From PALSA-129 sp050014595 (GTDB lineage: Bacteria; Acidobacteriota; Terriglobia; Bryobacterales; Bryobacteraceae): DNA of 64,000 nucleotides. Below the pieces are notes generated by a model, which did not search any database, was not told the origin of the DNA, and saw nothing but the letters and a program-made list of their open reading frames with translations. The stretch lies in NCBI GenBank assembly GCA_050014595.1, contig JBEKDA010000004.1, positions 95,541 to 159,540 of the forward strand, read 5' to 3'. The translations under genes were made by a program, and so were the position numbers. Below, one piece after another: positions 42,892-50,664 of the stretch (position 1 is the stretch's first letter; every line of letters begins with the position of its first letter).

Positions 42892-43683
42892 TTGAGCTAC
42901 AGTAAAGTCTTGCCAGTCCCCTCCGTCACTTCCGGGATTGCTATCCCCTTACTGGCCACGGCCGTGGGCGTGGCCGGCGCGGCCCTGGGAGTGTGGCTCA
43001 CGGGGCTGCGCGAACGCGCGCGCCTGGTGGTGCCGCTGAGCGCCGGCGTGCTGCTGGGCGTGGCGCTGTTCGGCTTGCTGCCGGAATTGGCCGAACAAAC
43101 CAGTTGGCCGGTGAGCGGCGCGCTGTTCGTGGCCGGGTATGGATTGCTGATCGTCATTAACCGGTACGCGTACCCGGTTTGCCCGACGTGCGCGCACAAT
43201 CACGACCACGACGCCTGCTCGACCGAGTTGCATGGATTCGCGGGTCCGCTGATCGCCGCGGCGGCGGTGCATAGCTTGCTGGACGGCTGGAGCGTCGCCA
43301 CCGTGCAGTCGGCCGCGCCGCTGGGGTTGCGCGTGGCGGTGCCGCTGGCGGTGGCGCTCCACAAACTGCCGGAAGGCATGGCGCTGGGCGGAATTCTGCG
43401 CGCCGCCGTGCCGAACCGCGGAACGGCTATGGGCTGGTGCGTGGTGGCCGAGGGCTCGACGCTGTTGGGCGGGGTGGCGGGACTGCTGGCGGCCTCCCAT
43501 CTGGGCACGGGGTGGACCATGTACCCGCTGGGCCTGACGGCGGGCTGGTTGGCTTACCTCGGTTACCACGCGGTCCACGAAGAGTGGAAGCGGCGCGGCC
43601 CCGCGGCGGCGTTCCTATCGGCGGCGGCGGGCGTGGCCCTCGCGGCGATGATTCAGCGCGGCGCGGAAGCCTTGTTTCGCTAA
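42892..43683 (+). CDS. ZIP-family metal transporter
   Basis: 263 residues, eight predicted helices. Helix 4 has VHSLLDGWSVAT and helix 5 has ALHKLPEGMALGG, which hold the metal-binding His/Asp/Glu of the ZIP transport site; VVAEGSTLLGG follows. Between helices 3 and 4 is a Cys/His-rich loop (CPTCAHNHDHDACS) likely to bind zinc. It imports Zn or another divalent metal. The start is TTG; no convincing alternative is near. The stop codon overlaps the stop of the convergent GT-C gene. Confidence 0.88.
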   Translation: MSYSKVLPVPSVTSGIAIPLLATAVGVAGAALGVWLTGLRERARLVVPLSAGVLLGVALFGLLPELAEQTSWPVSGALFVAGYGLLIVINRYAYPVCPTCAHNHDHDACSTELHGFAGPLIAAAAVHSLLDGWSVATVQSAAPLGLRVAVPLAVALHKLPEGMALGGILRAAVPNRGTAMGWCVVAEGSTLLGGVAGLLAASHLGTGWTMYPLGLTAGWLAYLGYHAVHEEWKRRGPAAAFLSAAAGVALAAMIQRGAEALFR

Positions 43684-45191
43684 GGCAAGCTCCGGTAAAT
43701 CAAGCGCTGGTAAATCAAGCTAAGCCGCGTGCGCGCCATGATCGTGTATCCGGCCAGCCACGCGCGGAGCTCGGGGTAGGTGTCGAGCGCCAGGCGCGGG
43801 TTGGCGAGGCTCAGGCTGTCGACCATGAAGGCCGGATGCGTGGCGGCCAGTTCCACGCGGTTGCGCGCCGCCCAATCGGGAATCAGCGATACGGCATCGC
43901 GCAGATGGCGATCGGCCGGCACGCCCGTCAGCGGCTGCGAATCCCCATAGCGCGAGGCAGCGGGCAGACGCGTATAGACGAAGAGGCCGGGTCGGTATCC
44001 CCACACGAAGAGCGTGTCGCCGGGCTGCTTGCGGGCGTTCACCAGCGCGGCGGCGGCCTGGCTGTCCTGGTCGAGCGCGATGTCGGTCCAGGGCGCGGCA
44101 GGTTGGAAAGCCAGCGTGAAATAGCGCGGGGCAAAGCGGACGAGAGGAACCAACAAAGCGACGGCGGCGATCACTGCGACGGCCTTGCGTTGGGCGATGG
44201 CCCGGGCGGAGACCAGGACGAGCGGCGGCAGAATCAGGAAAAAGTAGCGTGGGAAGAACCGGCCTCCGAGGGCCACGCCGAGAAAGCCGATCGCGGCCCA
44301 TGCGGCAAAGTGGGGCAGCCAATCCTGGCTGCCGCCGCCTTTCAGGCGGCGTTTCACCCATTCGTGAGAATTCGCGGGCTGGAGGCCCTCTGCGACAGAC
44401 GACGAAAGGCGATCGTCCGTCCCACTGAAGAACCATGCGAGCGCTCCCAAGACCAGCGCGGCGTGGAAGCCCGACCAATCGAGAACGCGGCGCAGGGCGT
44501 TGAGTACGGGCTGCGGCTCGGAGGAACTGCCGGCGTAGGCGAAGCCCCATCGCCAGACTTGCAGCAGGTAATCGGGCAGCGCGCCCGCGGCCGCCAGGAC
44601 CGCGAAAGCCGCGCCATTCGGAATGAGGAATCCCACCAGCAGCAGCGGCAGCGCCGGCCAGGCGACCACCGCGCACACGGCCAATACGAAGACGGCCTTG
44701 GTGTGAAACAGGAAGCCGATGCCGCAACACAAACCGGACCAGAAGGGCCGCCGCTTCCACGCGCAGTGAACGGCCGCGATGTGGGGCAACAGCAGCAGCA
44801 GGTCCGGCGCGGCCGGGATGACGGCGGAAGGGAAATCGAAATTGAGGAAGAAGGCCACCAGCGCGGCGGCCAGGAAGGCCTCGCGCCGGCCCCACAGATC
44901 GCCGGCGAAGCGCCATGTGGCGGCGCAAATGGCCAGCAGCCAGACGGCGTCGAAGAGGCGCAGCGGCCAACCCGGCAGCGCGCCCAGGGCGGCATACAGC
45001 CAGGCGGCGAGAGGCGGCTTGTCGTACCACAGGTCGCGGTAAAGCATCTTGCCGTGGAGGGTCTCGAGGCCGGCGGCCATGTGGTAATCTTCATCCGCCC
45101 ACAGGATGTGCGAGTGGCACAGGCGTAGCGCGAACATGACGGCAAACAGGGCCGCGAAGAAGAGCGCGGTGGTGCGTCGGGAGCCCGTCAT
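43680..45191 (-). CDS. GT39-like membrane glycosyltransferase carrying a repeat-encoded insertion (E)
   Basis: 503 residues. The first loop has ILWADEDYHMAAGLETLHGK and then YDKPPLAAWLYA, the acidic and KPP motifs of the ArnT/PMT superfamily. About 11 helices and a short soluble tail follow. At residues about 260-295 the sequence SVAEGLQPANSHEWVKRRLK and GGGSQDWLP is hydrophilic, unlike the family, and is encoded by palindromic repeat DNA (44311-44400). The frame is kept, so the protein tolerates the insertion in a loop. It transfers a sugar from a polyprenyl carrier, acceptor unknown. Confidence 0.82.
   Translation of the reverse strand: MTGSRRTTALFFAALFAVMFALRLCHSHILWADEDYHMAAGLETLHGKMLYRDLWYDKPPLAAWLYAALGALPGWPLRLFDAVWLLAICAATWRFAGDLWGRREAFLAAALVAFFLNFDFPSAVIPAAPDLLLLLPHIAAVHCAWKRRPFWSGLCCGIGFLFHTKAVFVLAVCAVVAWPALPLLLVGFLIPNGAAFAVLAAAGALPDYLLQVWRWGFAYAGSSSEPQPVLNALRRVLDWSGFHAALVLGALAWFFSGTDDRLSSSVAEGLQPANSHEWVKRRLKGGGSQDWLPHFAAWAAIGFLGVALGGRFFPRYFFLILPPLVLVSARAIAQRKAVAVIAAVALLVPLVRFAPRYFTLAFQPAAPWTDIALDQDSQAAAALVNARKQPGDTLFVWGYRPGLFVYTRLPAASRYGDSQPLTGVPADRHLRDAVSLIPDWAARNRVELAATHPAFMVDSLSLANPRLALDTYPELRAWLAGYTIMARTRLSLIYQRLIYRSLP
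44311..44400. repeat. In-frame palindromic element inside a glycosyltransferase gene
   Basis: GGCAGCC-AATCCT-GGCTGCC (44314-44333) overlaps by one base with CGCCGCCT-TTC-AGGCGGCG (44333-44351), followed by a weak GGGC-GCCC stem near 44376-44388. Loops are of the AGG (inverted) and GAA (inverted) classes. The same type of three-hairpin cluster is at 19611-19694 between genes. Confidence 0.8.
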
Positions 45192-45234
45192 GGTTGTTTA
45201 GTACACCGTTTCATCGATACGCTCTCGTATTCCA

Positions 45235-45290
45235 CGAAGACCGCTCCCTTACTGTCGCGGCTCGGATGCGAGCCGCGCGCGTCAGCAAGC
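45235..45290. repeat. REP-like repeat upstream of a GT39-like gene
   Basis: CGAAGACCGCTCCCTTAC (45235-45252) is the reverse complement of 29822-29839. CGCGGCTC-GGATGC-GAGCCGCG (45256-45277) shares its 8-bp stem with 27373-27394 but has a different loop. A GCGTCAGCAAGCGG word follows, similar to 50545-50562. The rest of the gap 45192-45332 is featureless. Confidence 0.8.
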
Positions 45291-45332
45291 GGTTTTGCAT
45301 ACGTGAGCGAACTTCTGAAGCCACGTGCTTAG

Positions 45333-45890
45333 TCATGTTTGCTTAAAGGATGTTTGCTTGCAGCAAGGTTGCTTGCGCGCGCGCAAATGGCAGCGGATGT
45401 CGAGCGCCGGGAAGACCCAGGCCGCGTGCCGCTCATACCACTTGAGCGACGCGCCCGCGATCAGGCGGCCCAGGTTATCGAGCACGAAGTTGCCGCCGAA
45501 GGTGAGTGTGCATTCGACGATCTCGAAGCGGAAGGGCGAGCCGGCGAAGCTCGGGAAATCGCGGCCGGTGAAGTATTCGAAGCTGGCGGCCGCCAGGTGG
45601 CGCTTGTGGGTGGGGTCGGTGTAGGAGTTGTGCGAACTGAAGTGCGGCGTCGTAACAAACACGTCGGCGCCGTCGGCCGCCACGCGGTACACCTCCGCCA
45701 TGGCGCGCATGGGGTCGTCGAGGTGCTCGATGACGTGCGACATGTGGATGCGGCTGAAGCGGTCGTCTTCGAGCGGCCAGGGGTAGCGGTCGAGGTCCCA
45801 GACGTGGTCGGCGGCCGAATCGGGTGAGATGTCGATGCCGATCGAGTCCGGCTCCGTCTTGCGGCTGCCGCAGCCGATGTCGAGGGTCAT
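45333..45890 (-). CDS. SAM-dependent methyltransferase
   Basis: 185 residues. It begins almost at motif I (MTLDIGCGSRKTEPDSIGIDISP) and shows FSRIHMSHVIEHLDDPMRAMAEVYRV, the Methyltransf_11-like block, then GADVFVTTPHFSSHNSYTDPTHKRHL. The C-terminal 17 residues (RARKQPCCKQTSFKQT) come from near-tandem repeats of GTTTGCTT in the DNA and probably replace the original end. The substrate is unknown; the position beside a GT-C gene hints at glycan or lipid modification. Confidence 0.82.
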   Translation of the reverse strand: MTLDIGCGSRKTEPDSIGIDISPDSAADHVWDLDRYPWPLEDDRFSRIHMSHVIEHLDDPMRAMAEVYRVAADGADVFVTTPHFSSHNSYTDPTHKRHLAAASFEYFTGRDFPSFAGSPFRFEIVECTLTFGGNFVLDNLGRLIAGASLKWYERHAAWVFPALDIRCHLRARKQPCCKQTSFKQT

Positions 45891-46194
45891 TATTAACTAC
45901 GATAGCTTAGGGGGCGCTTCGCCCGCGTGGCTGACGGCAGGTGGCGCTGGCGTTTGGCAGGCTCAAGCCTGCCCCTGGAGTTTCTACATTTTTCAGGCTC
46001 CGTCAAGACCAACTGGTAGCGCCGGCGGTCTTGCCGCCGGTGTCTTGCTAGCGCTTGACCATCGCCACTCTTCGCGCACACGCTGCAAGGCCGCTTCTTA
46101 ATTGGGCTGTCCTCAAACTCCAGGCGCCGGCTGAAAGCCTGCGCCTGGCAGGCTGAAGTCTGCCCCACCTTGGGTCATGCTTAACAAGGTAGCG
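45891..46194. repeat. 304-bp gap filled with palindromic repeats
   Basis: No gene is seen. GGCAGGC-TCAA-GCCTGCC lies at 45956-45973, the third copy of the 40-bp CAAGACCAACTGGTAGC hairpin at 46004-46043, CAGGCGC...GCGCCTG at 46122-46148 and GGCAGGC-TGAA-GTCTGCC at 46147-46164. Loops are all TGAA class or its complement. Any of these may end transcription of the ABC operon, which finishes at 46195. Confidence 0.8.
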
Positions 46195-47649
46195 TCAATT
46201 GTCCGCGGACAGATAGTCGGCCAGCCGGAGGGATTGGAAATCGAAGGAGCGCTGGATGTGGGCGACGGGAGTCTCCAGCACCAGCGCCATATCCGTCACC
46301 GGGCGCTTCCCTTCGAAGGCCGCTGGCACGGAATACTCTTGCAGGGGTCCGAACCACGGCGAAGTCGGATAGGGAGCGTAATCGTCGGTCCGGTTCGCCG
46401 GGGGGTAGAGAAACGACTTGCCGGATACCACGGCGAGAATGGCCCTGGGCAGCGGTGAAAGGCATCTTAACTTCATGATCGAACACGGACCAATCCCGGG
46501 GACATCCAGGTCGGCAAATCGGTCCGGCGGCAAGCTGCTGGTCCGGGCAAACAGCGTCAGATCGACCGAGCCGTGCAAGCGCACGGAGGCATCCTTGATG
46601 CGGTCGAAGTAGTCCGAATCGACAAACACGATGAGCCATCTCTTTCCCGTCGGCTCATGACGGATTCCCCAGTTCACGGCCCAGCCCGAACGCCATGGTG
46701 CCAGGCCGCCGCCTTCCGCTTGTACTTGTGTCCAGTCGGCCGCCACCTCGATGCCCGGCGGAATATCCTGCACTTGAATCGGAATATCGAGGCGCGTGCC
46801 ATGGGGCGGCGTGAGGTTTGATGCCGGTGCGGGAAGCGGGACATCGTGGCGCGGATCGAACGAAACGCGGACCGCCTGAGGGTCGATCTGCTGTGTGGAG
46901 AACCAGGACTGGAGAACGAAAGCCCGCTGCCACGGCGGTGTAGCCCAGAGCAGAAGGACCAGCATTGCGGCGGCGGCCAGGACGGCGCGGGACAACGCGG
47001 TGCGACGCCGCGTGTATTGCAGGAACAGGACCACCACCGCTCCGCCGAAGGCTACCGCGGCGACGGCCGACGCGCGGATCCATGCCAGGCCGCCCCAGCC
47101 GGAGCCGGGAGCCAGGTAAGCCAGCAATGCGGCGGTCATTGCCAGTGGCACAGCCAGCAATAGGCCGCCGAGGATGGTGCGGCCTAGGCCCTTGGTCACG
47201 GCGGCCAGGGCCGCCACCGGCAGCACCAGCAAGGCCAAGAAGAATACCTGTTTGGCGAGCAGGTCCGTCAGATGGCCGGCCGGCGAGATCCCGTTCGCGG
47301 CGAGCACGGCGGCCTGGCAGAGGAATACCGGCAGGTTGACAAACGCCAGCAGGAAGAGAGCCTTGGCCGCCAACAGGTCGGTCCAGGTGAAGGGCCGGGT
47401 GAGCCAATACTGGTTGTGACCGATGGGTGTTTCTTCGTGGACCAGGGCAATTACCAGAAGCCAGCACGAGAGGGGAAGTAGAAGGTAGAGCAAGTTGGTG
47501 AGAGATGGGAACCCGTGGTTGCGTTGCGAAGTGTAGGTGGGATCTTCGCAGGCGAACAAAACGAGCATCGCCAGGAAAATCAGGATCTGCGGCCACAAGT
47601 GGGCGGCATCTTTCCTAAAAACCTGAGTGACCCTCTTCATCACTGTCAC
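46195..47649 (-). CDS. ABC-2-like membrane protein, exporter subunit 2
   Basis: 484 residues with six N-terminal membrane helices in the first half (starting HLWPQILIFLAMLVLFACED) and a soluble periplasmic-type domain of about 230 residues in the second half (residues 230-460). The helical layout, including HEETPIGHNQYWLTRPFTWTDLLAAKALFL, closely parallels the next gene upstream (HEDRLTGNNQFWITRPYSWRSLLLAKALFI), so the two are paralogues and probably form a heterodimeric permease. It overlaps that gene by 4 nt. Confidence 0.78.
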   Translation of the reverse strand: MTVMKRVTQVFRKDAAHLWPQILIFLAMLVLFACEDPTYTSQRNHGFPSLTNLLYLLLPLSCWLLVIALVHEETPIGHNQYWLTRPFTWTDLLAAKALFLLAFVNLPVFLCQAAVLAANGISPAGHLTDLLAKQVFFLALLVLPVAALAAVTKGLGRTILGGLLLAVPLAMTAALLAYLAPGSGWGGLAWIRASAVAAVAFGGAVVVLFLQYTRRRTALSRAVLAAAAMLVLLLWATPPWQRAFVLQSWFSTQQIDPQAVRVSFDPRHDVPLPAPASNLTPPHGTRLDIPIQVQDIPPGIEVAADWTQVQAEGGGLAPWRSGWAVNWGIRHEPTGKRWLIVFVDSDYFDRIKDASVRLHGSVDLTLFARTSSLPPDRFADLDVPGIGPCSIMKLRCLSPLPRAILAVVSGKSFLYPPANRTDDYAPYPTSPWFGPLQEYSVPAAFEGKRPVTDMALVLETPVAHIQRSFDFQSLRLADYLSADN

Positions 47650-49142
47650 ATCTCTCCCAGGCGAACTGCTTGCAGATCGAGAACCCGCTCGAAGTGCGCG
47701 ACGGCCTGCCGCGTTTCAAAGAACACCGCGTAAGGCGAGGGCGGAGGTTTGTATCCGACACCTGAACTCAGACGCTCCCAGATGCTGAATACGTTGAGAG
47801 TGCCGGTCGGTTGCAAGCTTTCCACGGACTCGTACTCCTGCACGTCGCCGGTTTCTAGCGGCTGAAGCCGGACCATGTATTCCGCGGCCTTCCGGAGCGC
47901 AGCAAAGCATAACGGCGAGGGAAAGCCGGTGTTGCTCTGGAGGTAGCAGAAGCCATCGTCAGGGAGCGGTTGCCGTCGATTCGAGACGGTCAACCGAGTG
48001 GTCGTGGGCTTGCCGAGCAAGGTGAACGCCACGGTGATGCGCAAGTGTACGGGCGTTGTGGAGAACTTGTTGAAGAAGGACCTGTCGATATTCGCCTCCA
48101 GCCAGGGGCTTCCGGCGCCGGGAAGGATTTGCTTGCTGAGGAACGATACCTGAGTTGAGCGACGGATTGCATTGAGGGAATCCCAGCCGGAACTCCACGT
48201 CTCTCCGCCCGGCGTCTCCACCGTCACCGCGACGCGCTCGCTAAACGTCTCCATTCCGGCTGGAATTCCCGTTACGTGAATTGGCAGAGAGATGCCGACT
48301 ACGTCCTGGTGTGGCCGAACGACGCTACCGCCGGGCCAGGCGTTCCGGTCGCGCGCCGGGTCGAGTGAGAGACGAACGGCCGTTGGATCGACGGCCGGCG
48401 ATCGCTTGGCTAGCACCGCAAATGCAGCGCCCCACGGAACCAGCGTCGCGAAGATCCATGGCGCGACTACGCCGCACGCAACCAGCCAGCGAGCCGCAGT
48501 GGTGGCTCGGCGCGAGTATTGCAGCACGCAGATCGAAACACCGAATAGGGACGTGATGGCGGATTGGCACGCCACAACTACCGGCCCGGCGGAGCCCCAC
48601 GCGAGCGCATCCGTTCCAACCGTCACAGCCATCCCGAGGAAGAGCGCATACAACCCCGCAAAGATAGCCAGAAAAGTCATCGCGAATTGAACCAGGTTGG
48701 CGGTGACGGCGGCCAGCGCGGCCACAGGCGCCAGGCTCATTGCGGCGAAACCTAGCTGTCGCCAGAGGAGTTTCGGAAGGTAGTGCGCCGGAGAGAGACC
48801 GGCGCCCGCTAACCCTGCGATCTGCGCCAGCAGGACGGGCAGGTTGAGAAACAGCAGAATGAACAGGGCCTTCGCCAGCAGCAAGCTCCTCCAGGAATAC
48901 GGTCGTGTGATCCAGAACTGGTTGTTGCCGGTTAACCGGTCTTCGTGAATCACCGATACCACCACGAACCAGGCGGCCAGCATGAGCAGCAATCCGCAAC
49001 CCCCTTCCGCAAACATCAGCATCGGGTTTCGCGGGAAGATGGCTTCGATATACGCATACACCGCCGCCAGGAAAACCACCACGGCGATCCGAGGCCACAG
49101 GTGCCGTACATCTTTGCGTAGAATGCGCAGGGTCTGTCGCAT
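47646..49142 (-). CDS. ABC-2-like membrane protein, exporter subunit 1
   Basis: 498 residues, same architecture as its downstream paralogue: DVRHLWPRIAVVVFLAAVYAYIE opens the first helix and the conserved N-Q-F/Y-W-I/L-T-R-P motif follows helix 2. The C-terminal half is soluble and contains substituted sequence without motifs. It lies 9 nt after the ATPase gene and overlaps the next gene. Genes in this order (regulator, ATPase, two permeases) suggest export of a toxic or lipophilic compound or an envelope component. Confidence 0.78.
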   Translation of the reverse strand: MRQTLRILRKDVRHLWPRIAVVVFLAAVYAYIEAIFPRNPMLMFAEGGCGLLLMLAAWFVVVSVIHEDRLTGNNQFWITRPYSWRSLLLAKALFILLFLNLPVLLAQIAGLAGAGLSPAHYLPKLLWRQLGFAAMSLAPVAALAAVTANLVQFAMTFLAIFAGLYALFLGMAVTVGTDALAWGSAGPVVVACQSAITSLFGVSICVLQYSRRATTAARWLVACGVVAPWIFATLVPWGAAFAVLAKRSPAVDPTAVRLSLDPARDRNAWPGGSVVRPHQDVVGISLPIHVTGIPAGMETFSERVAVTVETPGGETWSSGWDSLNAIRRSTQVSFLSKQILPGAGSPWLEANIDRSFFNKFSTTPVHLRITVAFTLLGKPTTTRLTVSNRRQPLPDDGFCYLQSNTGFPSPLCFAALRKAAEYMVRLQPLETGDVQEYESVESLQPTGTLNVFSIWERLSSGVGYKPPPSPYAVFFETRQAVAHFERVLDLQAVRLGEM

Positions 49143-49151
49143 GGTGGCCTC

Positions 49152-50051
49152 TCAGCGCGCGTCCCGGCTGGCTTTCGCCAGCGTGACGAAGATCGAGCGC
49201 AGCGGCATGCCGTTCGAGGCCATGTCGCGGAAATCCGGGAACAGGCGGCGCGCGTTCGCGGCGGTTTGCTCGGGGTCGAATTGGGTTTCCACGAAGCGAA
49301 CCACGGTTCCCGCGGTCTCGGGCTGCAGCCAGGTCTCCGGCCATTCGCGCGGCAGCTCCGGCGCGGTTTCGAACGTGAGTACGATCTCGCGAAACCGGGC
49401 GCTCAAGGTTTCCAGCTCTTCGGAAATCCGCAGCCGTCCCTGTTCCAGATAACCGATATGGCTGGCGAAGCTCTCGATCTCGGCCAGGTCGTGGGAGGAG
49501 ATAAAGATGGTCGTGTTCTCCGCGCGCGCCAGCAGGCCTTCGATCAGCTCGTCGCGAACCAGCGCGTCGAGGCCGGTAAAAGGTTCGTCGAGCACAATCA
49601 GCTTCGGCCGGTAGGCCAGCGACGAAGCCAGCGCCGCCTTCATACGCATGCCGCGCGAGAGATCCTTCAGCTTGCGATCGGGCGTCAGTTGGAACTGGCG
49701 GAGCAGATCGCCGGCCAGGGCATGGTCCCAGGTGGGATAAAAGGGCGCCAGGTAGTCCAGGAAGTAGCCCACCGTCATCCAATCCGGCAGTTCCTGGTTC
49801 TCGGAGACGTAGCCGATCTGCGCGAAGTGGCGCGGCCCGAGACGGCGCGAGTCGGCATCCAGCACCTCGCTGCGCCCGCTGGTGGGAGGAAAGATGTTCA
49901 TGAGCACTTTGATGGTGGTAGTCTTGCCCGCTCCGTTGGGGCCGACCAGCGCGTAGATGCTTCCGGCCGGCACTTCGAGCGAGATGCCGTTCAGCACGGG
50001 CGTGCGCCGGAATGCTTTGGTCAGATCGTAGGTCCGAATGGCGCAATTCAT
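49152..50051 (-). CDS. ABC transporter ATP-binding protein
   Basis: 299 residues. Walker A GPNGAGKTT (37-45), Q-loop YVSENQ near 82-86, signature LSRGMRMK (131-138), Walker B LIVLDEPFTGLD (151-162) and the switch His in FISSHDLAEIESF near 186. A C-terminal extension of about 90 residues is typical of drug-export type ABC-2 ATPases. It overlaps the GntR gene by 4 nt and supplies energy for the two membrane proteins downstream. Confidence 0.93.
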   Translation of the reverse strand: MNCAIRTYDLTKAFRRTPVLNGISLEVPAGSIYALVGPNGAGKTTTIKVLMNIFPPTSGRSEVLDADSRRLGPRHFAQIGYVSENQELPDWMTVGYFLDYLAPFYPTWDHALAGDLLRQFQLTPDRKLKDLSRGMRMKAALASSLAYRPKLIVLDEPFTGLDALVRDELIEGLLARAENTTIFISSHDLAEIESFASHIGYLEQGRLRISEELETLSARFREIVLTFETAPELPREWPETWLQPETAGTVVRFVETQFDPEQTAANARRLFPDFRDMASNGMPLRSIFVTLAKASRDAR

Positions 50052-50479
50052 TTGTGTCTCCGCTCTCCTTTAGGGGAAGATGCCGCGGGACCGTCCCCTT
50101 GCATCTCCAGGCGGCGCCAGTGAGATGCCAGCGCGGCGGTGATTTCCTGCAGGCTCATGCCGATTTGTTTGGCTTCCACCGCCAGTTGTTCCACTTCGCG
50201 CTCCATCAGGCGGGCGCGCTCGGCGGCCGTGGATTCGCGCGGCTGCGCCACCACCGTTCCGGTGCCGGGCATCACTTCCAGCAATCCTTCATTGAGCAAT
50301 TGCGTGATTACCTTGTGCGCGGTGTTGGGGTTGATCTTGAGGGCTGTGCTCAACGTGCGCACCGACGGGAAAGGGTCTCCGGGCCGCAATTGTCCGGAAA
50401 CCAGGGCCTTCTTGGCGGCGTAGACCACTTGTTCATACAGCGAACTGCCCGGCCGAAAAGCCACCCGGAAGGGTATCAC
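50048..50479 (-). CDS. GntR-family regulator, YtrA type
   Basis: 143 residues from the GTG at 50479. The N-terminal winged HTH has SLYEQVVYAAKKALVSGQLRPGDPFPSVRTLS and INPNTAHKVITQLLNEGLLEVMPGTGTVV, standard GntR. The short helical C-terminus (about 70 residues, no sugar- or fatty-acid-binding domain) places it in the YtrA branch, which controls adjacent ABC operons. A longer frame exists upstream to 50740 but is repeat-derived (residues PLADARGSVPG) and lies beyond the promoter. It probably represses its own operon through the palindrome at 50483-50503. Confidence 0.9.
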   Translation of the reverse strand: MIPFRVAFRPGSSLYEQVVYAAKKALVSGQLRPGDPFPSVRTLSTALKINPNTAHKVITQLLNEGLLEVMPGTGTVVAQPRESTAAERARLMEREVEQLAVEAKQIGMSLQEITAALASHWRRLEMQGDGPAASSPKGERRHK

Positions 50480-50482
50480 GGC

Positions 50483-50514
50483 TGTATTATGACTGGTAGT
50501 ACAGTTAATGTCAA
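50483..50514 (-). promoter_or_regulatory. Sigma-70 promoter with overlapping operator for the GntR-ABC operon
   Basis: On the minus strand, TTGACA (50509-50514) and CATAAT (50486-50491) are spaced 17 nt apart, a near-consensus promoter. The first G of the GTG start (50479) is 7 nt after the -10, the usual start-site distance, so the mRNA is predicted leaderless. An imperfect palindrome, TGTACTA-CCAGTCA-TAATACA (50483-50503), covers the -10, the expected place for a YtrA-type operator. Confidence 0.8.
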
Positions 50515-50517
50515 TAG

Positions 50518-50565
50518 GCAACCCAGGCAACCCAGGCACAGAACCGCGAGCGTCAGCGAGCGGCC
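50518..50565. repeat. REP-like repeat and short tandem repeat
   Basis: A tandem GCAACCCAG pair (50518-50536) and a near-palindrome CCGCGAGCGTCAGCGAGCGG (50544-50563) lie in the gap between the GntR operon promoter and the M16 gene. A related word is at 45275-45292. The gap also contains TATAAT (50634-50639) with an upstream TG, an extended -10 serving the M16 gene. Confidence 0.6.
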
Positions 50566-50664
50566 TGCTCCGGGCTCCGTGGCGGCCGCCCGAGTCGGGA
50601 GTCCTCTTCGAAGTGTCCCCCGCTGCCACCTGATATAATCCGGTGCGAAGGTCCTGAATCCAAA

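Noticed and set aside
45333..45380. Triple GTTTGCTT word as a CRISPR or array element
   Set aside because: The units are too short and irregularly spaced, and lie inside the methyltransferase end; no spacers exist.
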